DNA of 64,000 nucleotides. Origin: Bradyrhizobium ontarionense. GTDB lineage: Bacteria; Pseudomonadota; Alphaproteobacteria; Rhizobiales; Xanthobacteraceae. How positions within the stretch are numbered: the first letter of the stretch is position 1; each line of letters starts with the position of its first letter. Where the stretch lies: the NCBI RefSeq assembly GCF_021088345.1, contig NZ_CP088156.1:5642001-5706000 (forward strand), given 5' to 3'. The notes beneath the pieces were generated by a model. It ran no database searches, had not been told where the DNA came from, and worked only from the letters and a program-made list of their open reading frames with translations. Of the stretch, positions 53,647 to 62,214 are shown piece after piece. A program made the translations under genes and the position numbers.

Positions 53647-54078
53647 ATGTCCACCACCGCCTTCGATCCATTGGCCCTGACCCGCATTGCCGATTTCGCG
53701 CGCACCTTGACGCGGCTGCACAAGACCGCGCGGCGACGCGCCGTCGACGACGATCAGATCGACCGTGCGTTCAACGCCGTCTGCATGTCGGTCTGGGGCT
53801 ACACGACCGACGACATTTCCGACGATCTGTTCTCGGCCACCGACCACACCTTCCTCGATGGCCTCGACGAGGCGCGGGCGCGCATCTTCGCCGCCGAGCA
53901 GGGCTATGATCTCGTCGACGACGAGGGCATGCTGACCGACTGGTGGGGCTTCTGCTGGATGATCCTGGCCGAGAAGCGGGGTCTGCTGACGCCGGACAAC
54001 CGCGAGGCCGCGCGCGTGGCGATCGAGGAGAAATATCTCACCGCACCGAACGTCATCGGCGTCATCGTCGGGCGTTAA
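53647..54078 (+). CDS. Hypothetical conserved-looking protein
   Basis: A 143-residue acidic cytoplasmic protein (MSTTAFDPLALTRIADFARTLTRLHKTARR...). It is largely alpha-helical, with Trp-rich WWGFCWMILAEKRG and a closing APNVIGVIVGR. No signal peptide or membrane segment, and I do not recognise a family. The start is ATG 53647; the upstream in-frame extension runs through REP sequence. It is divergent from the GIY-YIG unit. Confidence 0.65.
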   Translation: MSTTAFDPLALTRIADFARTLTRLHKTARRRAVDDDQIDRAFNAVCMSVWGYTTDDISDDLFSATDHTFLDGLDEARARIFAAEQGYDLVDDEGMLTDWWGFCWMILAEKRGLLTPDNREAARVAIEEKYLTAPNVIGVIVGR

Positions 54079-54154
54079 AGACTTCGGCCGTCATTCCGGG
54101 CGCGCACGGCGCGAACGCGGCATCTCGAGTCGGGCAGGGTCTCTTATCGAGACC

Positions 54155-54973
54155 TCAATTCACATCCGCGCGCTTCTCGCGGCTCACGGCAGGCTTGGGC
54201 GCAATGCTTATCGGCGGCGCGACGCTGACATTGACCTCGGCTGGTGCGGGCGCAGGTGGCAAGTCGGCGCCGACAGTGTCGGCACGCACCGGCGCGACCT
54301 TCATCTCGTTGAGCCTGGCGCGGGTATCCGAGTTCAACCCGGGATAGGACGCCACTGGTTTGAAATCGGCCGGTTGGCTGTTGCCGCCGCGCGGGCCCGA
54401 ATAGGCGACGAGTCCGTCGCTGGTCGCGACCACGTCGCCGGGTCGCAGCGAGGTGTCGAGCGACAGGTCGACCGGAGCCAGCCCGGCCGGATCGCGACCA
54501 TTGCAGGTGCAGTCGGGACGCAGCGCCTGGCGATAGGCGAACGCGTTGTCGCTATCGGCGTAGCGCTCGCCATTGGCCGCGGTCGCGTAGTCGATGTTGG
54601 AGCCGAAATAGACCTTGGTCGCGCTGGCCGGGCAGAACGCCTGGCACATCTGGACGGGTGAGGCGAGGCCGCGCGCCAGCGGGAAATAGCGGCCGTCGCA
54701 GCTGCGCACGCAGAATGCCGCGCCGGATCCGCCGGAGGCCGCGCGCGGCTGCGGTGCGGCTTGCGGATTGCTGCCGAACGGATCGGAGAAGAAATTGCCC
54801 TGCGGCGCCTGGCGCTGCGAGGCCGGCTTGTTGAAGCCGCCGAACAGGAAATCGAACAGGCCCTGGGCCGCGGCCATGTGCGGCGTCAGCGCCACCGATA
54901 CGGCGATGCCGATCGCGGTCGCGAACAGCACGCGGCGGGGCACCCGCCGAAACGACGACACGCTACGCAACAC
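54155..54973 (-). CDS. DUF2865 exported protein
   Basis: A 272-residue protein with an N-terminal signal anchor (RVLFATAIGIAVSVALTPHMAAA). The DUF2865 core has a Cys-rich pattern: FCVRSCDGRYFPLARGL...MCQAFCPASATKVYFGSNIDYA and PDCTCNGRDP. A Pro/Ala-rich, probably disordered C-terminus follows (PPAPAPAEVNVSVAPPISIAP). It is likely an envelope protein with disulfides; function unknown. Monocistronic. Confidence 0.82.
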   Translation of the reverse strand: MLRSVSSFRRVPRRVLFATAIGIAVSVALTPHMAAAQGLFDFLFGGFNKPASQRQAPQGNFFSDPFGSNPQAAPQPRAASGGSGAAFCVRSCDGRYFPLARGLASPVQMCQAFCPASATKVYFGSNIDYATAANGERYADSDNAFAYRQALRPDCTCNGRDPAGLAPVDLSLDTSLRPGDVVATSDGLVAYSGPRGGNSQPADFKPVASYPGLNSDTRARLNEMKVAPVRADTVGADLPPAPAPAEVNVSVAPPISIAPKPAVSREKRADVN

Positions 54974-55182
54974 CCACTCCCACCGTCACCGCCAAGATAT
55001 CCACCGCAAGCCCTGCCCGGACGCGGGCCAGCCCGCGCGCCTCCGATCATGTGCGATCGAACGGGCCATGCCCAAGGCACGGCGCCATCAGCTTTGCGGT
55101 AACCTTAACGGGCGTTGGTAAATGAGCCGTGTGCGCGCGGGGCGCCGGGGTCGCAAAATGCGCGCGGCCGGACGAAAACGCG

Positions 55183-55740
55183 TCAGATAAACTCGTGCGC
55201 CTTGTACAGCGCCCGGAACGGCAGGCCGGCCTCGGCGAAGGTCTCCGCGGCGCCTTCCTCGCGGTCGACCATGGTGAACACCAGCGCCACCTCCGCGCCG
55301 GCCTCGCGCAGCGCCTCCACCGCCTTCATGGCCGAGCCGCCGGTCGTGGTGACGTCCTCGACCACGACGATGCGCTTGCCGGCCAGGGTCTCGTCCCGGG
55401 TCAGGCCCTCGATCGCCAGCCTGGCGCCATGCTCCTTCGGCTTCTTGCGGACGAAGAAGGCCGCGATCGGATGGCCCTTGATCCAGGAGATCTGGGCGAT
55501 CGCGCCGGCCAGCGGCACCGCGCCCATCTCGAGCCCGCCGATATAGTCGTAGCCGTCGTCCTTCAGCGCCTCATAGGTGAGCTCGGCGAGCAGGGTGGCG
55601 CCCTCCGGGTCCATCATGGTCGGCTTCAGGTTGAAATAGAAATCGCTCTTGCGGCCGGAGGCCAGCGTGACCTCGCCACGGCCGAACGAGCGCCTGCGGA
55701 TGATCTCGAAGAGGCGGGCGCGGGAGGCGGATTTGGACAC
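55183..55740 (-). CDS. pyrE: Orotate phosphoribosyltransferase
   Basis: A 185-residue enzyme of pyrimidine synthesis, joining orotate to PRPP. The PRPP-binding motif [20 protein letters not shown] is present, as are [13 protein letters not shown] and [10 protein letters not shown]. Length fits the short alphaproteobacterial class. It is divergent from the GST gene. Confidence 0.95.
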   Translation of the reverse strand: MSKSASRARLFEIIRRRSFGRGEVTLASGRKSDFYFNLKPTMMDPEGATLLAELTYEALKDDGYDYIGGLEMGAVPLAGAIAQISWIKGHPIAAFFVRKKPKEHGARLAIEGLTRDETLAGKRIVVVEDVTTTGGSAMKAVEALREAGAEVALVFTMVDREEGAAETFAEAGLPFRALYKAHEFI

Positions 55741-55914
55741 GGCGTTTTCCCCTGGGGGTCTTCAGGATTCTTGGGTGGCGCAATCTATCGGGGTCGGGCC
55801 GCGTAGGCCAGCCGCCAGGATGCCCCATCAACAACGGTACGTTTGGAAGCGGGCGCAGTTTCGAGCTAATGGGGGAGCCAGCCTGCAAGCAGGAATTTCC
55901 CGGAAGGACCGCCC

Positions 55915-56541
55915 ATGACGATCGAGCTGCACACCTGGAACACCCCCAACGGCCGCAAGATCTCGGTCGCGCTGGAGGAGATGGGGCTGCCCTACCGCGT
56001 GGTCCCCGTCGACATCACCAAGGGCGCCCAGATGGCGCCGGCGTTTCTGGCGATCAGCCCGAACAACAAGATCCCGGCGATCGTCGATCCCGATGGCCCC
56101 GATGGCAAGCCGGTCAGCGTGTTCGAATCGGGCGCGATCCTGCTCTATCTCGGTGAGAAGACCGGCCAATTCCTGCCGAAGCAGCTCTCCGAGCGCATCC
56201 CGGTCTATGAATGGCTGATGTGGCAGATGGGCGGGTTCGGCCCGATGCCGGGCCAGGTGCATCATTTCATCGCGCTCGATAGCGAGCAGGACCGTGCCTA
56301 CGGCCTGAAGCGCTACATGGCCGAGACGGTTCGGCTCTACGGCGTGCTCGACCGCCGGCTCGCGTCACATGAGTTCGTTGCCGGCCCGCTGTCGATCACC
56401 GATTTCGCGATCCTCGGCTGGGCCTGGCGCCATCCGCGCCACAAGGTCGATCTCGCCGACTTCCCCAACGTCAAGCGCTGGTACGACACCCTGATGGCAC
56501 GGCCGGCGGTGAAGCGGGGCATGGAGGCGAAGCTGGATTGA
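55915..56541 (+). CDS. Glutathione S-transferase (YfcG/nu-class-like)
   Basis: A 208-residue cytoplasmic protein with GGAAGGA ahead of its ATG. The thioredoxin-like N-terminus has HTWNTPNGRKISVALEEMGLPY, with the Thr-Pro-Asn near the active site rather than a Tyr/Ser of classical classes. NNKIPAIVD (cis-Pro) and FESGAILLYLGEKTGQF complete the glutathione site, and the helical domain follows. YfcG-like enzymes reduce disulfides with glutathione. It is alone on the plus strand. Confidence 0.88.
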   Translation: MTIELHTWNTPNGRKISVALEEMGLPYRVVPVDITKGAQMAPAFLAISPNNKIPAIVDPDGPDGKPVSVFESGAILLYLGEKTGQFLPKQLSERIPVYEWLMWQMGGFGPMPGQVHHFIALDSEQDRAYGLKRYMAETVRLYGVLDRRLASHEFVAGPLSITDFAILGWAWRHPRHKVDLADFPNVKRWYDTLMARPAVKRGMEAKLD

Positions 56542-56658
56542 AGCCCCCGAGATCGCGCAGCGGCCGGATGCCTTGCCGAGGCGTCCCGGTTCGAGATCGG
56601 CTGCCTCCAGCAGCCGATGCTCGTTCCTCCGCCGATTGCATGACAGCGGCGTCCGGCC

Positions 56659-57567
56659 TCAGTTCTGCGCGTAGGCGTCCGGATCGGGGCTGCTGCTGGG
56701 TTGTTTGAATGCGGCGCGCAGGGCCGACGGCATCGGATAATTGAAATTGATCCCGATCGGCGGCACCGGCGATTCGAACCACTTCCTGTAGATCGCCTCG
56801 ATCTCCGGGCTCCGATAGATCTCGGCCGTGACACGGTCGGCGATGGCCTTGAACGGCGCATCGTCCTTGCGCAGCATGATGCCGAAAGGCTCCGGCTTCG
56901 AGAACTCGTCCTTGCTGATCGCGTATGCCGCGGGGTCCTTGGACCGCGCGATCGCGACCGCGAGCTGGACGTCGTCGAGCACATAGGCCTGCGCACGATC
57001 GGTCTCCAGCATCAGGAATGCCTCGGCCTGGTCCTTGGCCGGAACGATGTTGATGCCGAGCTTGCGTTCCACATTGACCTTGTTCAGCTGCGCGATGTTG
57101 GTCGATCCGGCGATCGCGACGGCCGTCTTGCCCTTCAGGTCGTCGATCGTGTCGATCGATAGCGACTTCTTCGCCGCAAAGCGGGTGGCGCTGAGAAAGT
57201 GCGTGTTGGCGAAGGCCACGAGCTTCTGGCGTTCGGCGTTGTTGGTGGTGGATGCGCACAGCAGGTCGATGGTGCCGTTGGTCATCAGCGGAATGCGGTT
57301 GGAGGACGTCACCGGAACGGTTTCGACCGTGAGGTTGGGCAGCCCGAGCTCCTTCTTCACGGCATCCGCAATGCGCGCGCAGATATCGAGCGCATAGCCG
57401 ACCGGCTTCTGGTTGCCGTCGAGGTAGCTGAACGGCACCGACGACTCCTGGAAACCGATCGAAATCCGGTTGGTCTCCTTGATCTTCTGCAGCGTGCCCG
57501 TCAATTCTTCGGCGCTCGCAGCGTTGGCAGCGAGCGCCACCGTCAGCAGAAATCCCCATACGCGCAT
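56659..57567 (-). CDS. Amino-acid ABC transporter substrate-binding protein (orphan)
   Basis: A 302-residue periplasmic protein. The start at 57565-57567 is chosen since GAGGAGGGG lies upstream and a signal peptide (MRVWGFLLTVALAANAASA) begins there; a longer start adds 37 unlikely residues. The SBP_bac_3 pattern is clear (ISIGFQESSVPFSYLDGNQKPVGYALDICARIADAV...). No permease or ATPase gene is adjacent, so partners must lie elsewhere. A glutamate/aspartate ligand is common in this group but not proven. Confidence 0.88.
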   Translation of the reverse strand: MRVWGFLLTVALAANAASAEELTGTLQKIKETNRISIGFQESSVPFSYLDGNQKPVGYALDICARIADAVKKELGLPNLTVETVPVTSSNRIPLMTNGTIDLLCASTTNNAERQKLVAFANTHFLSATRFAAKKSLSIDTIDDLKGKTAVAIAGSTNIAQLNKVNVERKLGINIVPAKDQAEAFLMLETDRAQAYVLDDVQLAVAIARSKDPAAYAISKDEFSKPEPFGIMLRKDDAPFKAIADRVTAEIYRSPEIEAIYRKWFESPVPPIGINFNYPMPSALRAAFKQPSSSPDPDAYAQN

Positions 57568-57745
57568 TGAAGCCCCTCCTCGCAGCAATCCTGTTGGCAC
57601 GCCGCAGCGGACTGCCCGTGCTGTCGATGCCAGCCTCGCTGTCGCGGGCAACGATGAAAAGGGATAAAAATGCTTCATGTTTCATTCCAAAAAGAGATTA
57701 TTGCTGCCTGACAGGCGTCTGACGGCGTCCGGATCACGCGCCGCG

Positions 57746-58645
57746 CTAACCCTGGAGCTGGCGGCCGAAGTCGCAGGTCCTGCGCGCCAGCTCGGCCATC
57801 GCGGCGGTGAAGGCCGAGGGCCTGTCGTTGCGATACATGGCCGCATAGGGCACCGCGGGCAGCGCCGGCTTGACCGGCACGATGGCGAGCTTTCGCTCCT
57901 CGAACAGCGGACGGAAACAGCGTTGCGGCAGATAGCTGATGCCGAGGCCGGCCACCGCGAGTCCGACCAGCGCGGTCAGGTTATCGATCGAAATGGCGCG
58001 CTTGAAGGAGACGCCGTTTGCCGTCAGCCATTTGTTGAAGAACAGGCCGGAGCCCGAGCGGCGGCCCTGCATCAGGATCGTGTGCTCGCCGAGCTCGTCG
58101 AAGCCGAGAGCCCGGCGCGTTGGCACCAGGCCGGGGCGCGCCGTCCAGACGTTCTGGACCTCGGCCAGCCTGACCGACGTCACCTCCGGATCGGAAAACA
58201 CGTCCGGGATCACGATGAGGTCGATGCTGCCTTCGATCAGCCGATCGTACAGGCTGCGGCTGGTGTCGACCTCGGGCTCGATCATCACCGCCGGATGAGC
58301 TTCGCGAATGGCCGAGACCAGACGCGGCAGCCATGTCAGCGCCGACAGCTCCGTTGCGCCGAGGCGGAGACGGCGGGCCGGCGCCTGCCGTCCGTCCTTC
58401 AGCTCCAGGATCTGGTCCTGCAGCGCCAGCATCTGGCGGCCGAGCGCCAGGATCTGCTCGCCCCGCTCGGTCAGACGGGCGCCGCGCTGGCTGCGGTCGA
58501 ACAGCGGCGCGCGGGCCGAGGCCTCGAGCTCCTGGATGCGTTTGGAGATGGCCGATTGCGTCGTGTTGAGCTTGGCCGCGGCACGCTCGAAGGTGCCGAG
58601 CTCCGCGATCCAGTTCAAGGCCTCGAGCTGCTTCAGCGTGATCAT
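57746..58645 (-). CDS. LysR-family regulator
   Basis: A 299-residue regulator starting MITLKQLEALNWIAELGTFERAAAKLNTTQSAISKRIQELEASARAPLFDR, a standard LysR HTH. The effector domain contains LRLGATELSALTWLPRLVSAIREAHPAVMIEPEVDTSRSLYDRLIEGSIDLIVIPD. It is divergent from the RraA-family gene and reads toward the orphan amino-acid binding protein gene, both plausible targets. Confidence 0.9.
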   Translation of the reverse strand: MITLKQLEALNWIAELGTFERAAAKLNTTQSAISKRIQELEASARAPLFDRSQRGARLTERGEQILALGRQMLALQDQILELKDGRQAPARRLRLGATELSALTWLPRLVSAIREAHPAVMIEPEVDTSRSLYDRLIEGSIDLIVIPDVFSDPEVTSVRLAEVQNVWTARPGLVPTRRALGFDELGEHTILMQGRRSGSGLFFNKWLTANGVSFKRAISIDNLTALVGLAVAGLGISYLPQRCFRPLFEERKLAIVPVKPALPAVPYAAMYRNDRPSAFTAAMAELARRTCDFGRQLQG

Positions 58646-58663
58646 GCCGACATTCGAAAAAGA

Positions 58664-58677
58664 GATGCGTCAGCATC
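58664..58677. promoter_or_regulatory. Candidate LysR binding dyad
   Basis: GATGC-GTCA-GCATC is a perfect dyad 18 bases upstream of the LysR start, in the divergent gap before the RraA-family gene. Its arms and short spacing fit a LysR-type recognition half-site pair. Confidence 0.45.
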
Positions 58678-58781
58678 GCTATTTATCTGTTTTCCGAATT
58701 CATGGCGAGTCCTACATCGCTGGATCACTTGACGCGAGCGGCATCGTCACATCCGGTGCCGCGATGGCATGGGAGAGAGCG

Positions 58782-59444
58782 ATGGGCAGTGCGGGCGAGG
58801 GATCAGCGCGGATGAGCCACGGAGACACGCAACCCGGCACGGCGGTCGATCCCGCCATCATGGCGGCATTCAAGTCCGTTGCCACCGCCGTGATCAGCGA
58901 CAATCTGGAACGGTTGCCGGGGGCCGCGAGTTTGCGGCCGTTCTATACGGGCGCACCGATGGCCGGGACCGCGCTGACGGTGAACACGGCGCCGGGCGAC
59001 AACCTCTTCATCCATCGGGCGCTCGATCTCGTGAAGCCGGGCGATGTCATCGTCGTCAATGGCGGCGGCGACGAGACGCGGGCATTGGTGGGCGAGATCA
59101 TCGCCGCCATCGCCGAGCAGCGCGGCGCGGCCGGGATCGTCGTCGACGGCGCCATCAGGGATTCCAGCGTGCTGATGAGCTCCGGCTTCCCGGTGTTCGC
59201 GCGCGCCGTCAATCATCGCGGCCCCTACAAGAACGGTCCGGGTGCGATCAACGTGCCGGTGTCGATCGGCGGCATGATCGTCGCGCCGGGTGACGTGGTG
59301 GTCGGGGACGCCGACGGTGTCGTCGCATTCGCGCCGGCGATCGCGCCTGCGCTGCTGGACGCCGTGCGCGCCCAGGAGCAGCGTGAAGCAGAGATCATGG
59401 CCAGCATCCGCGCCGGGCGCTATCGCGGCGCCTATGCCAAATAG
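58782..59444 (+). CDS. RraA-family protein (HMG/CHA aldolase-like)
   Basis: About 220 residues. ATG 58782 has GGAGAG six bases upstream; ATG 58812 and ATG 58764 are alternatives. The RraA fold is clear: TAVISDNLERLPG, GTALTVNTAPGDNLFIHRALDLVKPGDVIVVNGGG, and the metal/pyruvate site GIVVDGAIRDSSVLMSSGFPVFAR. Members include 4-hydroxy-4-methyl-2-oxoglutarate aldolase, which splits pyruvate from aromatic breakdown products, and relatives of unknown role. It is divergent from a LysR gene that probably controls it. Confidence 0.85.
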   Translation: MGSAGEGSARMSHGDTQPGTAVDPAIMAAFKSVATAVISDNLERLPGAASLRPFYTGAPMAGTALTVNTAPGDNLFIHRALDLVKPGDVIVVNGGGDETRALVGEIIAAIAEQRGAAGIVVDGAIRDSSVLMSSGFPVFARAVNHRGPYKNGPGAINVPVSIGGMIVAPGDVVVGDADGVVAFAPAIAPALLDAVRAQEQREAEIMASIRAGRYRGAYAK

Positions 59445-59545
59445 AAGATGATCGCGATCGTGCCGCGAACGGCCTGTCCCGGTGCGAATGGTCCGGTTTT
59501 GCGCGACGTCGAAGTGCAACGCCATCTCACGCGTCGATCATCGTG

Positions 59546-60745
59546 TCAGCTGGTAGCCGGCGGCGCGACGTTGAGCGTCGGTGCCGAACGCCCAACGCGG
59601 CTGAACACACCCGCCACGCTCGAGAGCAGCAGCACCAGCAGGATCGCCGCTGCGAACGGCACGGAATGTCCGATCATGGCGAGGAGACACGCCGACAGCG
59701 CGATCGCCAGGCCGATCTCCAGTGCTGCGATCGGCTCACCGGCGTCGACCCGCGCCTTCCAATGGATCGCGATCCCTGCGGCGACCATCGGCATGTCGTA
59801 GATCATCGCATAGGGCGTGACGACGATGCTGCCGATCGCGACCAGCGCGATCGCCTGATCGGTCATGCCGCGCCGCCAGGCGCGCCAGACCAGCACAACG
59901 ACGGCGCCGGACAACAGCGCCTGCAGCCCATAGCCGATCGCGATCGGTGCACCGATCGCGTGCACGCCGGCGATCACCGTCGGCATCATGTGGTCGAGGC
60001 TGGCCTGGTTGGCCTGCAACAGCGATTGATAGCTCGGAAAGCGTGCGATCCACTCGATCCAGATCGACCAGTCGAGCGCAGCGCTCGTGATGACGGCGAC
60101 GATCACGGTCGTGGCGATCGCGGAGAGGATGGCGCGCCAATTGCGTGACGCCAGCAGGACGATGGGCATCAGCAGCACGAATTGCGGCTTGTAGGCGAGC
60201 AGGCCGAGCAGGGCGCCGGCTGTCATCGGGTGGCTTGCGAGCAGGCGCAATCCGCCGATCAGGAGTGCGGCCGACAGAAAGCCGTTCTGGCCGGTAATCG
60301 CGTTGATCAGCGTCGTCGGCGCGGCGAGCAGGGCGAGGCCGGATAGCGAGCGCCATTCGCGTCCCAAGGTCGCCAGGACGTAGAGCGCGAATGTTGTGGC
60401 GATCCAGCAGACATAGGCTGAGGGCAGCGCCATCATGCCGAGCGGAATGAGCGCCAGCAGAAAGGTCGGCGGATAGGGATAAGGGAAGCCGCCGCCATTG
60501 AGCCCGGGATCCAGCTTCTGCTGATAGTCGGCGAGCGCGAACGGATCGTAGATCCCCGCGCCCGACTGCGCCGCGAATTTGCCGAACGACCACAGGCCGG
60601 AGAAATCGCCGAATGCCGGCTGCGGCGATGACAGCCACCAGCTGACGAGATAGAGGCCGTTGTAGAGCCAGAGCGCAACCAGCAGAATCAGGAGCGCATT
60701 GCGATCGCGCGTCTGATTGGATGCTGCGGATGACGTCGCGGTCAT
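59546..60745 (-). CDS. GT87/DUF2029-type membrane glycosyltransferase
   Basis: A 399-residue polytopic protein with about ten membrane segments. The start is ATG at 60743-60745; the longer frame runs through repeats and is non-coding. The DUF2029 pattern is recognisable: first loop with DFSGLWSFGKFAAQSGAGIYD, then GGFPYPYPPTFLLALIPLG. It would transfer a mannose or similar sugar from a polyprenyl carrier. The acceptor is unknown. Confidence 0.82.
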   Translation of the reverse strand: MTATSSAASNQTRDRNALLILLVALWLYNGLYLVSWWLSSPQPAFGDFSGLWSFGKFAAQSGAGIYDPFALADYQQKLDPGLNGGGFPYPYPPTFLLALIPLGMMALPSAYVCWIATTFALYVLATLGREWRSLSGLALLAAPTTLINAITGQNGFLSAALLIGGLRLLASHPMTAGALLGLLAYKPQFVLLMPIVLLASRNWRAILSAIATTVIVAVITSAALDWSIWIEWIARFPSYQSLLQANQASLDHMMPTVIAGVHAIGAPIAIGYGLQALLSGAVVVLVWRAWRRGMTDQAIALVAIGSIVVTPYAMIYDMPMVAAGIAIHWKARVDAGEPIAALEIGLAIALSACLLAMIGHSVPFAAAILLVLLLSSVAGVFSRVGRSAPTLNVAPPATS

Positions 60746-61010
60746 GGGACTCTTCGGGCCAGCGTGTTCGTGTTCGGCGCGATCGGGCGCGGCTGTAACA
60801 TCGGGATGATTGAAGACGTCACGCGATGGCTCGCATGCGCTTCCTGCGCCAGTCTTGCCCAAGCCCGTTGCAAGCCGTGTTACCGGCGCGCAGGTCGGCG
60901 CCCGCCGATCCCCATCATGGTCAACGAAGGGTAAAGTCGCCGCTGGATTGCTGCGAGGTGCGGCAGCGCGTCGCCCACAAGGATCATGGTTCGTTGTCAG
61001 CTCTCTCCGC

Positions 61011-61080
61011 GTCGTCATGGCCGGGCGCTGTCCGCGCCGAAGCGGCTTCGGCCGCGCAGGCGGGACGAGCCCGGGATGAC
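61011..61080. repeat. REP-like palindrome (GTCATGGCCGGG family)
   Basis: Left end GTCGTCATGGCCGGG and right end CCCGGGATGAC are inverted; the centre has GCGCCGAAGCGGCTTCGGCC hairpin-like sequence. Related to the repeat at 61764-61869. Confidence 0.6.
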
Positions 61081-61282
61081 GTGCAACCAACCGCAAGCGT
61101 CGCATGCGTCCCATGCGCAAACTGCCCGTCGGGTTACTTTGTCGCAGGCCGACGATGTTGCACCGTCGGGCAAATCAGCCGCACATTTCCGCACGTCCCG
61201 TTGCCGCATGAGGGGCGTTTCGCGAACGTCACGGACCGTTGGCAGTGGGATGCGATGGGTGTGTCTTGCTGCAGCATGGTCT

Positions 61283-61567
61283 GACCGTGCGGACGAACAG
61301 CAGGGCATGCACGGTCAAGTCGCGCGGTCCTGATATCCCGATGCTGATATCAACTCATGACGAAGCTTCGCTTCGCGTGGGGATGGTGGCCAACAAGCCC
61401 GGCGCACCAGGGAGAACGCGAAGCAGCCGTTAAAGCCGTCGCGCAGGGAGGGCCGGGTCATCCGGCTGAACCTGTGGTACCTGCCGCCTGCATTTTTTTG
61501 AGCAGGCGGGCCACGGGCCTCAGTCGAGGTCCGGCCTTCCCTGCGCCCTCATCGAATTCTGGAGGGC
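61283..61567 (+). other. Structured multi-hairpin non-coding element
   Basis: Several stems are visible: GACCGTGC/GCACGGTC (61283-61290 with 61309-61316); a 16-base outer stem, GCGCAGGGAGGGCCGG (61441-61456) with 61531-61546, having one G-T wobble; an 8-base inner stem CCGCCTGC/GCAGGCGG (61484-61491 with 61502-61509) around a T-rich loop; a GCCGG/CCGGC alternative (61452-61456 with 61462-61466); and GCCCTC/GAGGGC (61545-61550 with 61562-61567). The alternative pairing recalls attenuators. Coding is unlikely. Strand is assumed from the poly-T loop on plus. Confidence 0.5.
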
Positions 61568-61706
61568 GGGCACCATGCATCGCTTGGGCAGATCGTGCCG
61601 CGAGAACATGGAGGCGTGCCCACACCTCGTTTCATCCCTTGCGCTATTTGTTAGTTGAAAAGGATTTTCCATTGCGCGTGCGATGCCCGCCACGGCGTAC
61701 ACTGCC

Positions 61707-61928
61707 ACCCTCCCCTGGAGGGCAGGGCTATCGCATGTGACGGTCCAACTTTGAGTTCGGCTCCCTCCACACCGTCATGGCCGGGCTCCGTCCCGGCCAT
61801 CCACGTCGTTCGGCATCCTGGGAAGGACGTGGATGCCCGGGACGGAGCCCGGGCATGACGACGTGGAGGCAGCGGAGCGAAACGACTCAGATCTTCATAT
61901 GCGATAGCCCTGCCCTCCAGGGGAGGGT
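61707..61928. repeat. Perfect 30-bp inverted repeat enclosing a BIME-like palindrome
   Basis: Outer arms at 61707-61736 (starting ACCCTCCCCTGGAGGG) and 61899-61928 are exact inverted copies over 30 bases. Inside lies a palindrome (61764-61869) with CCTCCAC...GTGGAGG ends and GTCATGGCCGGG/CCCGGGCATGAC arms. A third CCCTCCCC-type hairpin occurs at 62033-62055. Confidence 0.75.
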
Positions 61929-62112
61929 CGCCTGGCATGAGTGCAGCGAATGTGAGGCGGGGTGTGGTGATGTCTCCACACGCACCAGCGTCTGCGGCTT
62001 CACCCCACCCCGCTCGCCCGCTTCGCGGTGCGACCCTCCCCCTCCAGGGGAGGGTGGCACCTCGCGCTGGGCTGAGCGATGCGATGACACATCAAAGCAG
62101 CCTCGCCGCATC

Positions 62113-62190
62113 GTCATTGCGAGCGCAGCGAAGCAATCCAGAATCATTCCGCGGCGGCAGTCTGGATCGCTTCGCTGCGCTCGCAATGAC
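62113..62190. repeat. Palindromic repeat, GTCATTGCGAG family (copy 2)
   Basis: Left arm GTCATTGCGAGCGCAGCGAA...CAATCCAG and right arm TCTGGATCGCTTCGCTG...CGCAATGAC mirror the element at 50339-50418. It ends 25 bases before the polA stop codon. Confidence 0.75.
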
Positions 62191-62214
62191 GGAGGAGAGG
62201 GCTGTGCGCGCAGC

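Larger units (their letters stand above)
60746..62214. other. Gene-free 1.47-kb repeat-rich intergenic region
   Basis: No convincing gene is present. From left to right it holds a REP pair (61011-61080), a multi-hairpin element (61283-61567), a nested inverted repeat (61707-61928) and a second GTCATTGCGAG-type repeat (62113-62190). Frames through it do not resemble proteins and differ in composition from the flanking genes. Confidence 0.7.

Noticed and set aside
61357..61740. A 127-residue plus-strand frame in the repeat-rich region
   Set aside because: It passes through several hairpin stems and a palindrome, has no ribosome site, and its composition follows the stems. I regard it as non-coding.
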